Source of the DNA: Ciona intestinalis
Taxonomy: Eukaryota > Chordata > Ascidiacea > Phlebobranchia > Cionidae
Reading direction: 5' to 3'
NCBI RefSeq assembly: GCF_000224145.3
Contig: NW_004190459.2
Span: 62,001-126,000 of the forward strand
Length of the DNA: 64,000 nt
Position 1 is the stretch's first letter; each line of letters opens with the position of its first letter. Both the position numbers and the translations under genes were made by a program. A model generated the notes under the pieces. It was not told the origin of the DNA, did not search any database, and worked only from the letters and a program-made list of their open reading frames with translations. Below are positions 1 through 10,839 of this stretch, piece after piece.

Positions 1-181
1 AAAAAATAAAAGTGACGTGGGGTGTGTTTAGGCCCTTTAAGTAATTTTAATTCTATACTAATATTATATTATACCTGTGTCATGAATAAATTTCTCTATT
101 TTTGATTGCATTCCCCAGTATTTGAACTCCACCTAAAATAAAAGGGTAAAAAATTGAACTGTTATGTTTATTTATAAATAT

Positions 182-214
<33 letters not shown>

Positions 215-560
215 CTAATTTTTTTGTTAAAAAAAGAAAAAAATAGTTTTGCTTCTTTGGTTTGGATTATGTACCAAAAATTTTGATTTATTTATTAAAC
301 AAACTGAGATTGAAACTTTACAAAATATTGTCAATTAAGTTAAGCGTTTTTACATAGGCGCTAAGTCCCTACTTAGTTACAACATGTTTAAGCACCTATA
401 TTATAATTACCACCAAAGTTACCTAAGTCATAAAAGTGTTTACGGAACATAATATATTGAAGCTCTGCAAATACATTACAAGTTTTAATACAACTATGAA
501 AATGGTCTGTTGCAAAAAATGATAATGCAATTTGGTAAAATGTGAGCCAACACAAAATTT
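1..560. other. AT-rich non-coding left edge
   Basis: No exon is supported here. The stretch is strongly AT-rich and carries a TA dinucleotide run at about 190-213. It should lie within or beyond an intron of the PITPNM-like gene, whose next coding exons must be further left, but no exon matching the next part of the PITP domain is visible. Confidence 0.5.
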
Positions 561-752
561 TGTACTGTGGGGTAAGATAAGACACTTTTAGCCCATAATA
601 TCTAAACACCCTGATTGTGTTTAAAACAATTAACAACGGTCTATGAGAATCATAAGAATACGGTTTTATAATTCCTTGAATGTTCTTTGTTTACTACCAA
701 ATAGGACCAAAAAGTAAAATAAAAGTTGTCCCATCTTCCCCCTCCACCTTAC
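561..752. mobile_element. MITE copy (Cimi-1-like)
   Basis: Full-length but diverged copy. The left end has GTACTGTGGGGTAAGAT and the right end the inverted form CCCATCTTCCCCCTCCACC. The interior shows the family marks, an ACAACGGTCTATGAGA block and TTCTTTGTTTACTACCAAAT. It sits in an intron of the PITPNM-like gene. Confidence 0.75.
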
Positions 753-882
753 ATTTAATTTTTTTGATTTACAGTTTAAAACAAATTTACTTTTAATTTC
801 TTTTTAGAAAAAGTAGTAAACTTTTCACGGTAGTATAAACAGTTTTTTTTACTCTATTCTTTTTGAATCTACCTTCACCTAC

Positions 883-3412
883 CTTGCATTGCTTATATGC
901 ACACATGAAATTTCCTCGTTTTTCAGGCGGGCACTTTTTAGCATTCGTTATCCAATCATCAGACAAGGGACCTCTTCCTGTTGCTTTGGAAACATAGTGA
1001 CGAGGGTCTTCCTCTTTCTTGTAATCACTGGATTGTTCATTCACTATGTCTATTTCATCTGAAAACAATTACAAATATTAAAATATATTTCTTGCAAAAC
1101 TTTTTTTGTAGAATATAAAATACAACCATTATTTATAGAAACATAAGTGTGACTTTTTTAAAACACTTTTTTGGCAAAATATAAAATATGCACCATCATT
1201 TATAATTATCAACTATAGTTTTTTAAAAAAGGATAAGAACCTAGGTTTACATTTAAAACAGTGTTCAATTTGCTGTTAGGTGCCTATCTATGCAAAAAGC
1301 AGAGCTAGAATATACAGCACATTAATCAATGGTTCTTCTCTTCACATTAATCAATGAGGTTCCCCATGCTTTAAAACTATGTATTAGTGAAACTGTAACA
1401 ATATCCTTCTAGATTTTGTAAAAATTGAAAAAAAAAGGTTCCGCCTATGTAATAAAACCTGGTAATTAAGTAAGTTAAGTAATATAATATAACCCACCCA
1501 CACTTCTACTTCTTAAACCACTATTTGGAAGATCAAACACATTTTCCTGCTCTCCTGTATCATCAAAATAACGAGTTTCAATATCGATTGAGAATTTCTC
1601 AATGAACGGGCAAGTGTAACGTGTCCTTGTGTATGGATAAGCATTCCAAGCTTCTTCTTCTACTATCAATGCATCCTTAGGTAATATAGCAACAAGCCAG
1701 CCTGAGAATGTAAAACAATGATTAGGACTTATTCATGTATGAATGAAATATGAACGAATGTAACTTATTATCCTTGGAGGCGAGTAATTAGAGTCGATTT
1801 TACACGAGTGTTCTATTTCAAACTGTCTTTTGCGTCATGGCTGTTTAAGAGTTACCATGTATGTAACTTTGTAAGTAAAGGCCGTTAAGTGTCTTGCCAA
1901 AGGACACACACAGCCGCATGCAATGGTAGCAAGAAGTAACAACAGCAATCCTTGTACTCATTACCTCTCAGCTCTGGGCTAAAGCCAGACGCGCTAGCCG
2001 CTAACCACTCTGCCATGGCGCCATAATTACTCCACAGTTAAAATGTGTGGTTGATGTATATATAAACAAATGCAGCTACATTATGTCCCTTCTGGCAGGG
2101 TTAGCCAAATATACAATGCCCTAACCACACATTCAATTAATTGCCCCATTAGTACTCATATGCGCCACATGTAAACCACAGCGAATGCAATTAAATCTAT
2201 TTATAGCATTGTGTTTAAATTAAGGCACAGAGAGATCCACCGCACACAAATACAGGAAATTGGAATGATTCAAGCAAATTTATTAAAACTGAGCAATTGG
2301 ATCATGACCGGAAAACCCTGGTATTTAACAAATGTCAAACCGATTACCTGGAATCGTTGCAATATTTCAAAAATAAAATAGCCCAATTTGTTCCACTGTT
2401 ATTGCTACTAGGGATCACATGCTTTAAAAAATCATATTGGGAAAAATTTGTAGGTTTAAAAAATCTATTTATTTTTTTTTATATATACATTAGGGTAGAG
2501 GAGTATGGGACATCTATTCATTCTATTTTCTGATACCACTTGGTAGTACACATTCCAAGAATTATAAAACTGTATCCTCAAGACTCCCATAGACCGTTGT
2601 TAATTGTTTAAAACACGATCAGGATATTTGGATATTATGTACTAAAGGCGTCCCGTCTTCAGCCACCCTACTATATGCATATTATTTTCAATTTTTGTGA
2701 AAGAAGAATAAAATTAACAGATCATAATAAAAATGTCGACGTCAATCAATATTCAGTTTCATAAAACCATCATTTTATTAATACCTGGTTACCTGGTATG
2801 TGTTTGCTTATGTGATAGATCTTCTGTGTATATTGACCGTCCCCACCAGGGCCATCACTGTAAGGTTTATTTTGAATAATTTCAACCCCGCTTTCAGTGC
2901 CTTGACTTTCTTCTCGACTTTTTTTCTAAAATAACAAACATATATAATATATAATATATGAAAGTATACAGTAGGCTAGGCCCACTCACCTAAACATATG
3001 GTTATATAGCTTAAAGGTTATAAAAGATGTTTTAAAAATCAAAAAAATTTTAGATTTTTTTTTATTTTTCGCATATTTAACCTGAATATTTACTAACAAA
3101 ATGGGAAATAAAGCTTTTCATATATTATACAACTAATTTATTTATATATATATAATATATATATATATATATTATAATTTTTTAACCAATACCATAGGCC
3201 AATCTATCTATTGCAAAAAAAATACTTTATTTTTTGTGAAAAAATATTGCATAAAAAAGTACTTTATTTTTTGTGCAAAAATAAAGTACTTTTTTATGTG
3301 AAAAGTAGGTATATATATAATCTATATATCTTACTTGTATCATATAAAGTTGAGCAATCCTATACTCCTGTACACTGAGTGGCATCGGAATCTTATATTC
3401 CTTAATCAACAT
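883..3412 (-). CDS. PITPNM: PITPNM/RdgB-type phosphatidylinositol transfer protein, N-terminal exons (partial)
   Basis: These four exons encode most of a START-like PITP domain, which moves phosphatidylinositol (and in this class phosphatidic acid) between membranes. Exons, in transcription order: 3412-3335, 2925-2793, 1701-1498, 1058-883. Splice phases match at every junction (0, 1, 1, 0). Translation starts MLIKEYKIPMPLSVQEYRIA and continues with KKSREES, GGDGQYTQKIYH, EEAWNAYPYTRTRYTCPF and TGRGPLSDDW, which is nearer to vertebrate PITPNM1/2 than to PITPNA or PITPNC1. The T and K of YTQK and the E and N of EEAWN correspond to the residues holding the inositol head group in PITP-alpha (T59, K61, E86, N90). 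The last visible exon ends at MCAYKQCK, so the rest of the domain, and any FFAT, DDHD and LNS2 regions, would lie off the left edge. The start is the conserved family methionine. Confidence 0.88.
1740..2024 (-). mobile_element. tRNA-derived SINE copy
   Basis: Read on the minus strand the element starts at about 2024 with GGCGCCATGGCAGAGTGGTT, which contains a good polymerase III A box (TGGCAGAGTGG). A degenerate B-box region follows, then a body containing GTGTCCTTTGGCAAGACACT. Related copies lie near 6.5, 8.7, 44.2, 47.8 and 61.7 kb. It is in an intron of the PITPNM-like gene. Similarity to the Ciona SINE-like family Cics-1 is likely but unchecked. Confidence 0.7.
2489..2676. mobile_element. 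MITE copy (Cimi-1-like)
   Basis: Full-length copy. It opens with TTAGGGTAGAGGAGTATGGG and closes with CACCCTACTATA. The interior has CCCATAGACCGTTGTTAATT and the family GTTTAAAACACGATCAGGAT block. It lies between coding exons 2 and 3 of the PITPNM-like gene. Confidence 0.85.
3250..3298. repeat. Perfect 22-bp inverted repeat with 5-nt spacer
   Basis: Arm 3250-3271 is the exact reverse complement of arm 3277-3298, with spacer TGTGC. A partial third copy of the arm precedes it at about 3218-3250. It lies in intron 1 of the PITPNM-like gene, about 37 bases downstream of the exon 1 donor in transcription direction, so the pre-mRNA could fold into a long AU-rich hairpin there. Confidence 0.85.
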
Positions 3413-4462
3413 GATTATATTTTTAGTTCCAATGCCAATACACAAAGTTATCAAGAAAATTTCATTTCATACTATATTTGTCTAGGTTTGGTGGCACAAG
3501 AATTTTGTTGTACTACTGCTGAACAATTGCAAAATCCGACAGAATCTGCTGCAATTAAGGAAAAAATCATAAAATGAAGGAAATCTACTTAATACACATC
3601 ATTAATTATTCTGTGTAGACATATTTTGATTTTAAATGACATTTCAGGAGCTGTTTTGATCCATTTACAGCCAATCTATTCTTATTACATTAATTTCTCG
3701 AGGGAATGACATGCCTTAATGTGTGACATAAATGTTAAGCTTTTAATAGCTGCCATTTAGTGAAGACTTCCAAGAAATACAGCGGTTTAAATCAAGCGCG
3801 AAATTTATAATTACCAGAAACGAACTTAAATTATCGGAAATAATTCAATGCGTAACACTTTACATTCTAAAATGACTGCGTACACACAGAAGTGGTAATA
3901 CATATTGAACATATTGTATTTGTATATGATTCAAACATATGAATAAACTAAACCAAATACCCTACACATAACAAGCAGGAAACAACTGGCAGACATGATT
4001 AACATCTCCACACAACGTCACTAAACACTATGAGTAAATATGTCAGTGTTGTGTTGTCTACTTATCTCGTTTCCCTTTTCTCTTTGTAAAGACTTTCAAA
4101 ACATTAGCTCAACGTCGCCCTTGCGCGGCGCGAAATCTTAATAACCACCAACGCTAGGATGGTTTTATCACCCCCACACATAAAAAGTGATACTATACTA
4201 GTTGAGATATATCGTTTATGCATCTCTGATAGAACACTGCGACATAAAAGCGTTGCTTAAACACACCGTAAGCTGAACTAAATGAAACATATAACCTGGA
4301 AAATAGATGTGAGACACTACAAGACAAAACTTAAAAACAACGTCGTACATTACCGTAATATAACATGAAACAAACTCGTTATAACATGAAACAAATTCTT
4401 TAGTAGTATATTTGTAACCAAATATATTGTTTGTACCATTAAAGCAAATCGTGTGAGTAAAA
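3413..4462. other. Intergenic: upstream of PITPNM-like gene, 3' flank of adhesion GPCR
   Basis: No coding exon is supported. It must hold the 5' UTR and promoter of the PITPNM-like gene. The only island of CpG-rich sequence is around 4110-4136 and contains GCGCGAAA at 4128-4135, an E2F-type octamer read as TTTCGCGC on the gene's strand. The site is about 720 bases above the start codon, and its use is inference. Confidence 0.4.
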
Positions 4463-4468
4463 TTTATT
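4463..4468 (-). promoter_or_regulatory. Polyadenylation signal of adhesion GPCR
   Basis: AATAAA on the minus strand, 56 bases past the GPCR stop codon. It is the first canonical hexamer downstream, giving a short 3' UTR. Confidence 0.5.
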
Positions 4469-4523
4469 TTTAGCGACCATGTCTGTAATATTCTTACACA
4501 TACAACTTTTACAATCAAGAAGT

Positions 4524-7500
4524 TCAAGTTCGTGGCAAACTAGTTTGCGCTGTAACTACGACGCCGCCCGACGTCTCTGTAGAGCTGCCAACCTCGGTTC
4601 TTAACACACAGCTGATTTTCCTCAGCCATGCCTTGCGAACATCACTACCAATTACGCAATATATCAGCATCAGAAAGACACCTTGGAGTCCATTCAAAAC
4701 GACGTTCAAATACATAAACGCAACAGAAGCTTCATAAGAATCAATGCCTGAAAAAACACAACGGGTTACTTTCTACCATAAATGAGTTAATTAAAAACTC
4801 TTTGCAACACTTTGTCATAAGGAATGCAAACTTTCCACAAAATTGTTTGAAACTTCCATTCAAGATTGCCTTCGATTTGACAAGCTGTATATTTTATATG
4901 CTACCAGCAGAAAGTGTGGATATAAATGAACAAGCTTGGAAATTTGAGATGGGGATGTGATTTTTTTAAAAAAACTTGCATATCCAATTTCCAATTAAAC
5001 ATATATACTGTTGGGAAACATGGATAGGCTACTGTTAGCACATAATATACCATGATTTCTAAGCCTGTTATTAAAGATTGGCATCGCTTTTTAGAGTCAT
5101 GAGGATACGGTTCTATAATAAATATTCTTCGTTTACTACTAAATTGGGCGACAACCGAAAACGAAAACATGAGCCATCTTACTCGTAGCTACTATTTACC
5201 TGTTAAAAAGCCTAGAATCCACGGCAGCCCAAGAACGGGGAATAAAAAGATGAATCCTTTTAATGCCGCTTTAACATGGGTCATATCTATCCTGGTAAGC
5301 TTTGCTGGATCTGTCGGGTTTACCTTACCTGGCATCGGGAGAAACTTTAAAGATTCCTTGCTTTTCTCGTGGATGAAAAGTAGAACCTATTAAATAGTGG
5401 AGAAAATCGTCAGACGATATTTTAAAGTTCACACATAATGTAAATAATCCGTTAGTGGCTCATATATATATAAGGTATATACATAGAATAAGTTGGGGTA
5501 CGATGCTTTATGTTTTCATTCTCATTTATTGTCCTTATTTATAGAATTATATAACTGCCACCTCACGACTCTAAAAATTGTTATTGATTGTTAAAAACAC
5601 GGTTTAAAAATATTTAATTTATGTGCTAACGTTATATCGATCTTACCCGACAGTACTGTACATGCGATATAGAAACCGCAACATATGTTCAAATTTACTG
5701 GCATTACCTTGACTGCAACGGCAAAATTAACTACGCAGATAAGAGCAAGTGGTATGACAGCTGCTCCCAGCAACACCCCTCCTTTATTTGTCAACCAACA
5801 TCGATCGAACTCGTTTGCATCAAATCCTCGAATCTAGGACGGAGTTCATATGCCGTAATTTACGTGTATATTATATTTATATATAGTAGGGTGGAGGAAG
5901 ACGGGACACTTTTAGCACATAATATCCAAACATCCTGTTCTTGTTTCAAACAAATAACAACGGTATTTGGGCGTCGTGAGGATACGGTTTTATAATTCTT
6001 GTTCTTTGTTTACTACCAAATGCGACAGGAAAGTATAAAAAGATGTTCTACGCTACACTCCCTACTTTTTTCTATATATGTGTAAGTGGGAATAAGACGG
6101 TCCATGTTTTCATTCAATCATCGTTATATTTGGTAGTAAAATAATACTTTCATAATAAGATAACTATATCCTGCTGCTAACTTACTTGAGCTTCCGTTTT
6201 CTTCACGTAGTTTCCGGTCGACATCCCGATTGCAAAAGTAACCATGGCAACCATAAAAGGGGCTCCCCATCCAAGAAAAACACGAAATATGTAAAGTTTC
6301 TTTCTGCTTACAGAATCGAAGTAAAGAGCTTTATGAGATGTCATCATCGCTAATGTGAAAGCTTCCAGAAACATCCAAGCACCTGTACCGAGCATTCAGT
6401 TAAAAACCTGCCATTGTTCAGTTCAGACTTCACGGATTCGAGGATCGCTTATGTTGTCTAAATTGTCAGCCATGCATAAAACGCCGAAAAATATTACACG
6501 CAAAGTTATATAGGCGGTAACTTTAAGCGTACTCAAGGTGTGTGAAACAGACAGCCGTGTTATAAAGGCGGTCGTTGCCCTGTCACTCTGGGATGAACAG
6601 ATTACATCTATTATAGCTATACACTTACCAGAGGACAGCAAGAAAAAGTGCAAGGCAAACGTCAAAGCTGTGCACGAAACGGTGTGAAGATATGCGAGTT
6701 CGTGAATGATGTTTAAGAGATGAAGAAGCAGCAAGGAAGCTGTGAGGTTTATTTGCACAACGGTACGTTCAGAGCGGAGCTGTTTCCGAACTTGAACCAA
6801 CACAACCAGTGTAAAGATAAGGCAGACGACGGATAATGATTCCGTAACGTATGATATCACCTGTACATGGTAAGGCGTTGAGTTGATCGACAGATCAGTC
6901 AAGAACTAAATCGAGATAAACATAAACATACATACTGATTGTATTGTAAAGTAAGATGGTTACAGTTAGCTCATAATATCCCATATTTCATAATCGCGTT
7001 TTCAACAAATAATAACCCTCTTTTAGAGTCTTGATGTTACTGTTATATATTTTTTTGGTTTACTGCCAAATATGGGACAATACAAGATAATAAAGAGATT
7101 GACCATCTTACCCTAACCTACTAGGCCTATACTATTTTTCCAACATAACATTTCACGAACCTTAACCGCTAGAGGTGGTTGAAATGTTGTGACTGAAAGC
7201 AGAACTGCAAATATTGTTGTGTGGTTGCAAAAACACGTGACATCTTCGTCATCTGACGTCATCAGCCTACATCCGGTCGAGGAAAACTGCTGCCGGATGA
7301 CGTCATAGTATTCGCAGCTATACGTTATAGAGGAGACTCTCCGTTTTCCAATTTCATGGCCAGATGTAAATCCTTTCGTTTTCATGAGGTACGTCAGCGA
7401 AGACCTCAGTTTTTTCCTTGTAGCTTTATCATACACAGACGCGGATAACTGGCTACCGGTGTGATCGACAAACTTTTGGGTTTGGAACAATTCGGTGCCT

Positions 7501-10500
7501 TTTTCTTCATATTTCGGTTCAAGTTTTTCAAGAATCACATTTGGCAATCTAAATTGTGTTGCTACCAATATAGAAGTCGAGTTCTTTCCAAGTTGACCGT
7601 TTTCGACCACAATGTTTGGAATAGCTACCTTGGAGAAACCAAGCAGACAATCTTCGTGGGAAGTAGAGTTTCTAAAACAACTTTTTGAGGAAGAGTTTGA
7701 AACAGTTACCCCAATTTCTACTTCCCCATATATAGCAGAGGCAGATTCATTTGTAATGGAAAACGCAAATTCAGCAGCAGCGCTTTCTAACTCTTCCAAG
7801 CTTTTAGTGATGTTCTGAACACTGACGAAATCTTCAGACTGAAATTCCTTCGCCATTTGCTGCAAGATGATGTAAATCTTCACTGACGTAGTATTCAGCT
7901 TTTCTTTATCGGGGCTGGGAGTTTCGTCTTTAAACAAATACATAATATTCGTCTACATTATAGATTTTCTGGCAATGATTTGTTTTGTGATCAAGACTAT
8001 AACGTTTTGTCTGCCAAATTTCTGTATGTGTCTTTGGACAAGACAAAATAAAACCTAATCATGCCCAGCTGTATATCACAGGCGAAACGTTCGTCCTGTT
8101 CAGCCGCATGAAAGATGAAATCTTAATACAAACAATTGCCAGAAGATCTCCACCTGGCGAGGCGACAACCGCAGATAAAAATGTTTAATTATCTTAAAAA
8201 TAATCCAAACTATCAGCCTACAGAATAAAGGATATTTTGTAAACGGCTTCTAGACTTTGATATTATTACCCACAAAGGTACATACGTGGTAACTTGTTTG
8301 GGCGTCATAATAAATAAGTACCATAATTCATCGAAAAATAAACGACGCAGATAAAAGCGATGTAAACTACGCTTACCTTTTGATGTAGTGGTATAGGTGT
8401 ATGTTGTAGGTGATGATGTCAAGATATCTACCATACCACTGGTTGGTGTTGTAAAGGCAGCCGTTGTTGTCTTTCCAAGTGTTGTATCTGTAAATGCAGC
8501 GTATATTTGAATGAATAAATGCTTTATTCTCGCAAGGAGGGGCACCGGCGGTCGCTAAAAAAACGGTTGTTCTGTTTCACACCTCACCACTTGCACGCTT
8601 ACGAGTACCTATATACTAATACATATATAAATATGTAAAGAGTAGCAGTGTCGAACTTTGCACTTATAACTCATGGGCGAGAGACGGGAGCGCTAGCCAC
8701 GGCACCGAACAAGTTCGGAGTAGCCTATTTCTATATCTGTTTCAGTGATATCAAAATTATTCTTCAGTACTAGGGCTTTTATCGCACAAAGAAAAGCACC
8801 ATTTCTAAGTCCCTTTATACTATAGGTTATCAAGTGTGTTTCAAATGTTTCTCAAAATAAGGTAGAACAACAAACCTGTTGGAACAGTCGTTGCATTACG
8901 TTGTGATCTGCAGATGGGTGGGTTTATATTCGCAGCCACACCAGAACAACCTGCAGACATTAAAACAAGCTGCGATTTACACTTGCAAAAAAACACATAA
9001 AAAAACGCGTTTTGAGATAAAACAAATCAAAAACGTTATTGTTTAGTAAGATAAACGGATTTAATTAATAAGGCATTTTAAAACCGATTGCAAAACTAAA
9101 ATATGATAAATATTTATAAAATATTTGCCATTACACCACTAAAGGGTTATTTAGTTCCATTCAAGTTTTACACCTAAATGTTACAAAACTTACATTTCTG
9201 CGACCCACGAAAATGTAAACTGTAGTTGTCCGTAACGGGCACTGATGTCCCATCTGCAACATTAGTACATCAGTTATGTATTCGTATATAACATATAGGC
9301 TACTTCGTGTTACATTAGACACTGTTAGGTAAGATGAGATACCGTTGGCACATAATTTTTTTTTATAAATCATAAGTTTATAGAATTAAATCATAATGTT
9401 AGTTTGTATCTAATTTTAATTTTACTATACTTTACAAGATGGACTAACTCTGTGGTTGAAGTTTGACAACGAAATATCCTTGCGAATGATCGAACCAAGC
9501 CGTAATACAGTTCGTTGTGTAGAAACATGTGCTTGGTGATACTAGAGATACAAAGCAAAACATTCGGCATGAAACAGCATTCGTTCGATCAAAACGAGGT
9601 TTTCAAAAAAGATAATTAAGGTGTCAAATTATTACTTTTTGTACTGTACAAACCATGTCCGTAATATTGCCATTTCGACACGATTGGTGCTTATAAGACA
9701 GTAATCATGTGATAATGCACATCGCAAATAGTACAAGTAGGCATGCTGTTACAAGAAAAAAAATAAAACTCCATAGTTAACAAGACAAACGATGCGGTCC
9801 TATGCAAAAACTAATTATGTTTCTTATCTTACATTTGGTATATGCATTTTAGTCTCAACCATTTCTTAGTTTTAATAATTATACGAAGTGATAAATTTTG
9901 CATGCGGACCATAAGTAGGGGCTGCTTACTTGTTGGGAGATGGATCTTATCGGAATCCCCTAAGAAAATTACATTGTTAAATCTCGTTTGTGTTTATGGC
10001 TTGCTATACACTCATGTGTGCTAGTATAAACAAACAACACTATTTTGGTACATTTGAGATTTTTACAAACAACATTCTTTAGTCAAAATATGCAAGATAT
10101 AGTAGGGTGGGGGAAGATGGGACACCTTTTCGTTCCATTTTCCCGTCCCATTTGGTAGTAAACAAAAAACATTCATAAAAATAAACATTATGCAGTATGC
10201 GTTGTAATTTGTATTTTTCATATAGTTAGGTTTATTGATTCTGCAAATCCACATAACTTACATATCCCAATGGTAGTACATGTCAGGAGTGTATCATTGT
10301 ATTCTCCCAAGCCTGTAAAGCAGAATTTAACAAAAAGAAACAAAGTAATTTGAACATATATACCACAGTCATTTAGTAAGTTCGGCTAATTAAGGAACGT
10401 TAATGTGTATAAGAGTGGGGAAACATGGGCTCTTTTCAATCCATTTTCTCGTCCCATTTCGTATTAAACTAAAAACATTCTAAGAATTATAAAACCGTAT

Positions 10501-10839
10501 TCTTACGGCCTCCTATAGACCATTTTAAAATGTTTAAAACACAAAAAATCGTAACGAAAAACCCGGTCGAAACTAATGCTTTAGGAAAATCCCGATTAAA
10601 TATTTTATAAGCCCTAGTTTCTGACAAAAACTTTAACATATAAACATCCATACGCCAGGCACGTACGCGTTAACTTTGTTAAATATATCCTGTAATAAGT
10701 GAGTGCTTGACCTATATAGGCTATGAATGTGAACAACAAACTTACAGCAATCCAGATCTTTACTTGTATCTGTACCCCAGCATCGCAACACGGTGCAAGC
10801 TGCAATGAATAACATTGTGGTTAATAACAATACAGTCAA
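4524..10839 (-). CDS. Adhesion-class GPCR (GAIN/GPS plus 7TM), complete model
   Basis: A surface receptor of the adhesion family. Exons: 10839-10746, 10312-10262, 9541-9449, 8950-8876, 8487-8377, 8153-8080, 7952-7167, 6905-6629, 6382-6186, 5833-5708, 5323-5200, 4747-4524. All junction phases agree and the model totals 743 aa. Exon 1 encodes a signal peptide (MTVLLLTTMLFIAACTVL). Exons 2-5 are small phase-1 cassettes, Cys-rich then Thr-rich, a stalk with no domain I recognise. The large exon is the GAIN domain and ends in a GPS motif (CRLMTSDDEDVTCFCNHTT), with HT-T at the autocleavage site. TM1-TM3, TM3-TM5, TM6 (GFIFLFPVLGLPWILGFL) and TM7 (LNGLQGVFLMLIYCVIG) follow. The cytoplasmic tail is short and Ser/Thr-rich. 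Least certain: exon 8153-8080 (weak GTGATA donor), the exact GAIN donor (7167 or 7161) and the TM6 acceptor. The vertebrate subfamily cannot be assigned. Confidence 0.85.
5020..5186. mobile_element. Degenerate MITE copy
   Basis: Carries the family interior (GTTAGCACATAATA, AGAGTCATGAGGATACGGTT, CGTTTACTACTAAAT) and the end motif ACATGAGCCATCTTACTC, without good terminal repeats. It lies in the intron before the TM7 exon of the GPCR. Confidence 0.55.
5478..5665. mobile_element. Degenerate MITE copy
   Basis: Starts AAGTTGGGGTACGATG and ends ATCTTACCCGACAGTACTGT. The interior keeps TCACGACTCT and a TTGTTATTGATTGTTAAAAA stretch. It is in the GPCR intron between the TM5 and TM6 exons. Confidence 0.6.
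5884..6068. mobile_element. MITE copy (Cimi-1-like)
   Basis: Clear left end TAGTAGGGTGGAGGAAGACG followed by GGACACTTTTAGCACATAATA. The interior has CGTGAGGATACGGTTTTATA and TTTACTACCAAATG. The right end is eroded (ACGCTACACTCCCTA). It is in a GPCR intron. Confidence 0.8.
6425..6590 (+). mobile_element. Fragment of the tRNA-derived SINE family
   Basis: Shares the stretch around TTGTCTAAATTGTCAGCCAT and TTATATAGGCGGTAAC with the tail parts of the copies near 44.2 and 61.7 kb, in the opposite orientation. It fills most of the intron between the TM1-3 exon and the next exon of the GPCR. The tRNA-like head is not evident. Confidence 0.45.
6948..7123. mobile_element. Degenerate MITE copy
   Basis: Has GTAAGATGGTTACAGTTAGC at the left, CCATCTTACCCTAACCTACT at the right and the family TTTACTGCCAAATATGGGAC interior. 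It lies in the intron between the GAIN exon and TM1. Confidence 0.65.
8640..8712 (-). mobile_element. SINE fragment
   Basis: A short piece with GGAGCGCTAGCCACGGCACC, close to the tRNA-like head of the copy at 2024 read from the same side. It lies in an intron of the GPCR ectodomain. Confidence 0.35.
9325..9372. mobile_element. MITE fragment
   Basis: Only the left end remains: TTAGGTAAGATGAGATACCG followed by TTGGCACATAAT. It is in a GPCR intron. Confidence 0.45.
10099..10185. mobile_element. MITE 5' half
   Basis: Excellent left end (TAGTAGGGTGGGGGAAGATG) followed by ACACCTTTTCGTTCCATTTT and TTTGGTAGTAAACAAAAAAC. The other half is missing. It is in the intron after GPCR exon 2. Confidence 0.75.
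10409..10545. mobile_element. MITE 5' two thirds
   Basis: AGAGTGGGGAAACATGGGCT at the left, then CGTCCCATTTCGTATTAAAC and the ATAAAACCGTATTCTTACGG block. There is no right terminal repeat. It lies in GPCR intron 1. Confidence 0.65.
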
